NCBI GenBank assembly: GCA_007122045.1
Contig: SKJM01000101.1
Span: 1 to 6,031, forward strand
DNA length: 6,031 nucleotides
Direction of reading: 5' to 3'
DNA from: Planctomycetales bacterium
GTDB taxonomy: Bacteria > Planctomycetota > Planctomycetia > Pirellulales > Thermoguttaceae
Shown one piece after another: positions 5,982 to 6,031 of the stretch (the first letter of the stretch is position 1; the number at the start of each line of letters is the position of its first letter). Made by a program: the position numbers and the translations under genes. The notes beneath the pieces were generated by a model. It was not told the DNA's origin, made no database searches, and worked only from the letters and a program-made list of their open reading frames with translations.

Positions 5982-6031
5982 TGATGCCGTTGGCCGCGGG
6001 GGCGGCTGAGCGTACCTTTTTGAGCCCGTGG

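Noticed and set aside
5984..6031. ATG-initiated plus-strand frame of 16 codons open to the window end
   Set aside because: Its ATG lies upstream of the predicted transcript start of the only promoter nearby and has no clear ribosome site; 16 codons are too few to judge.

Overview
This 6,031-base window is GC-rich bacterial chromosome. All three recognisable genes lie on the minus strand. The partial gene at the left edge looks like a DUF6807 ('PmoA family') secreted protein, a type common in Planctomycetota. Together with the high GC content and the non-E. coli style of PutA, this suggests a planctomycete, perhaps near Pirellulales. That assignment is an inference from gene content and has not been tested by phylogeny.

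Layout, left to right. Positions 1-445 hold the first 148 codons of a secreted DUF6807-like protein, which runs off the left edge. Its sigma-70-like promoter is at 479-508, and the -10 element lies inside a perfect 12-bp palindrome. Positions 446-754 hold no secure gene; one 40-codon ORF there is doubtful. Positions 755-4447 encode a full-length bifunctional proline utilisation enzyme, PutA (1,230 aa). It joins an N-terminal FAD-dependent proline dehydrogenase to a C-terminal NAD-dependent glutamate-semialdehyde (P5C) dehydrogenase and ends in the conserved PutA tail. It starts at GTG behind a good Shine-Dalgarno site. A candidate promoter at 4707-4735 would give a long leader of about 250 nt. 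Positions 4448-4820 are intergenic and carry that leader, the promoter, and a composite hairpin just after the next gene's stop codon. Positions 4821-5786 encode a ten-helix EamA/DMT-family transporter (321 aa). Positions 5787-6031 hold a compact block of AT-richer repeats: five copies of AATAACTC and two exact 25-bp direct repeats. The second 25-bp repeat runs into a consensus TTGACA -35 box of a rightward promoter whose gene lies outside the window.

How the genes work together: PutA oxidises proline to glutamate, feeding electrons to the quinone pool and nitrogen and carbon to central metabolism. It has no N-terminal ribbon-helix-helix DNA-binding domain, so it cannot repress itself as E. 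coli PutA does. The EamA transporter is upstream of putA on the same strand, but 373 bp and a hairpin separate them and putA has its own candidate promoter. A shared operon or a role in amino-acid export is therefore possible but not shown. The DUF6807-like gene has its own promoter and no evident link to proline use.

I see no clearly novel multi-gene system. The most unusual element is the repeat-plus-promoter block at the right edge. Less striking are the putA leader, with an overlapping leader ORF, and the composite hairpin after the transporter.
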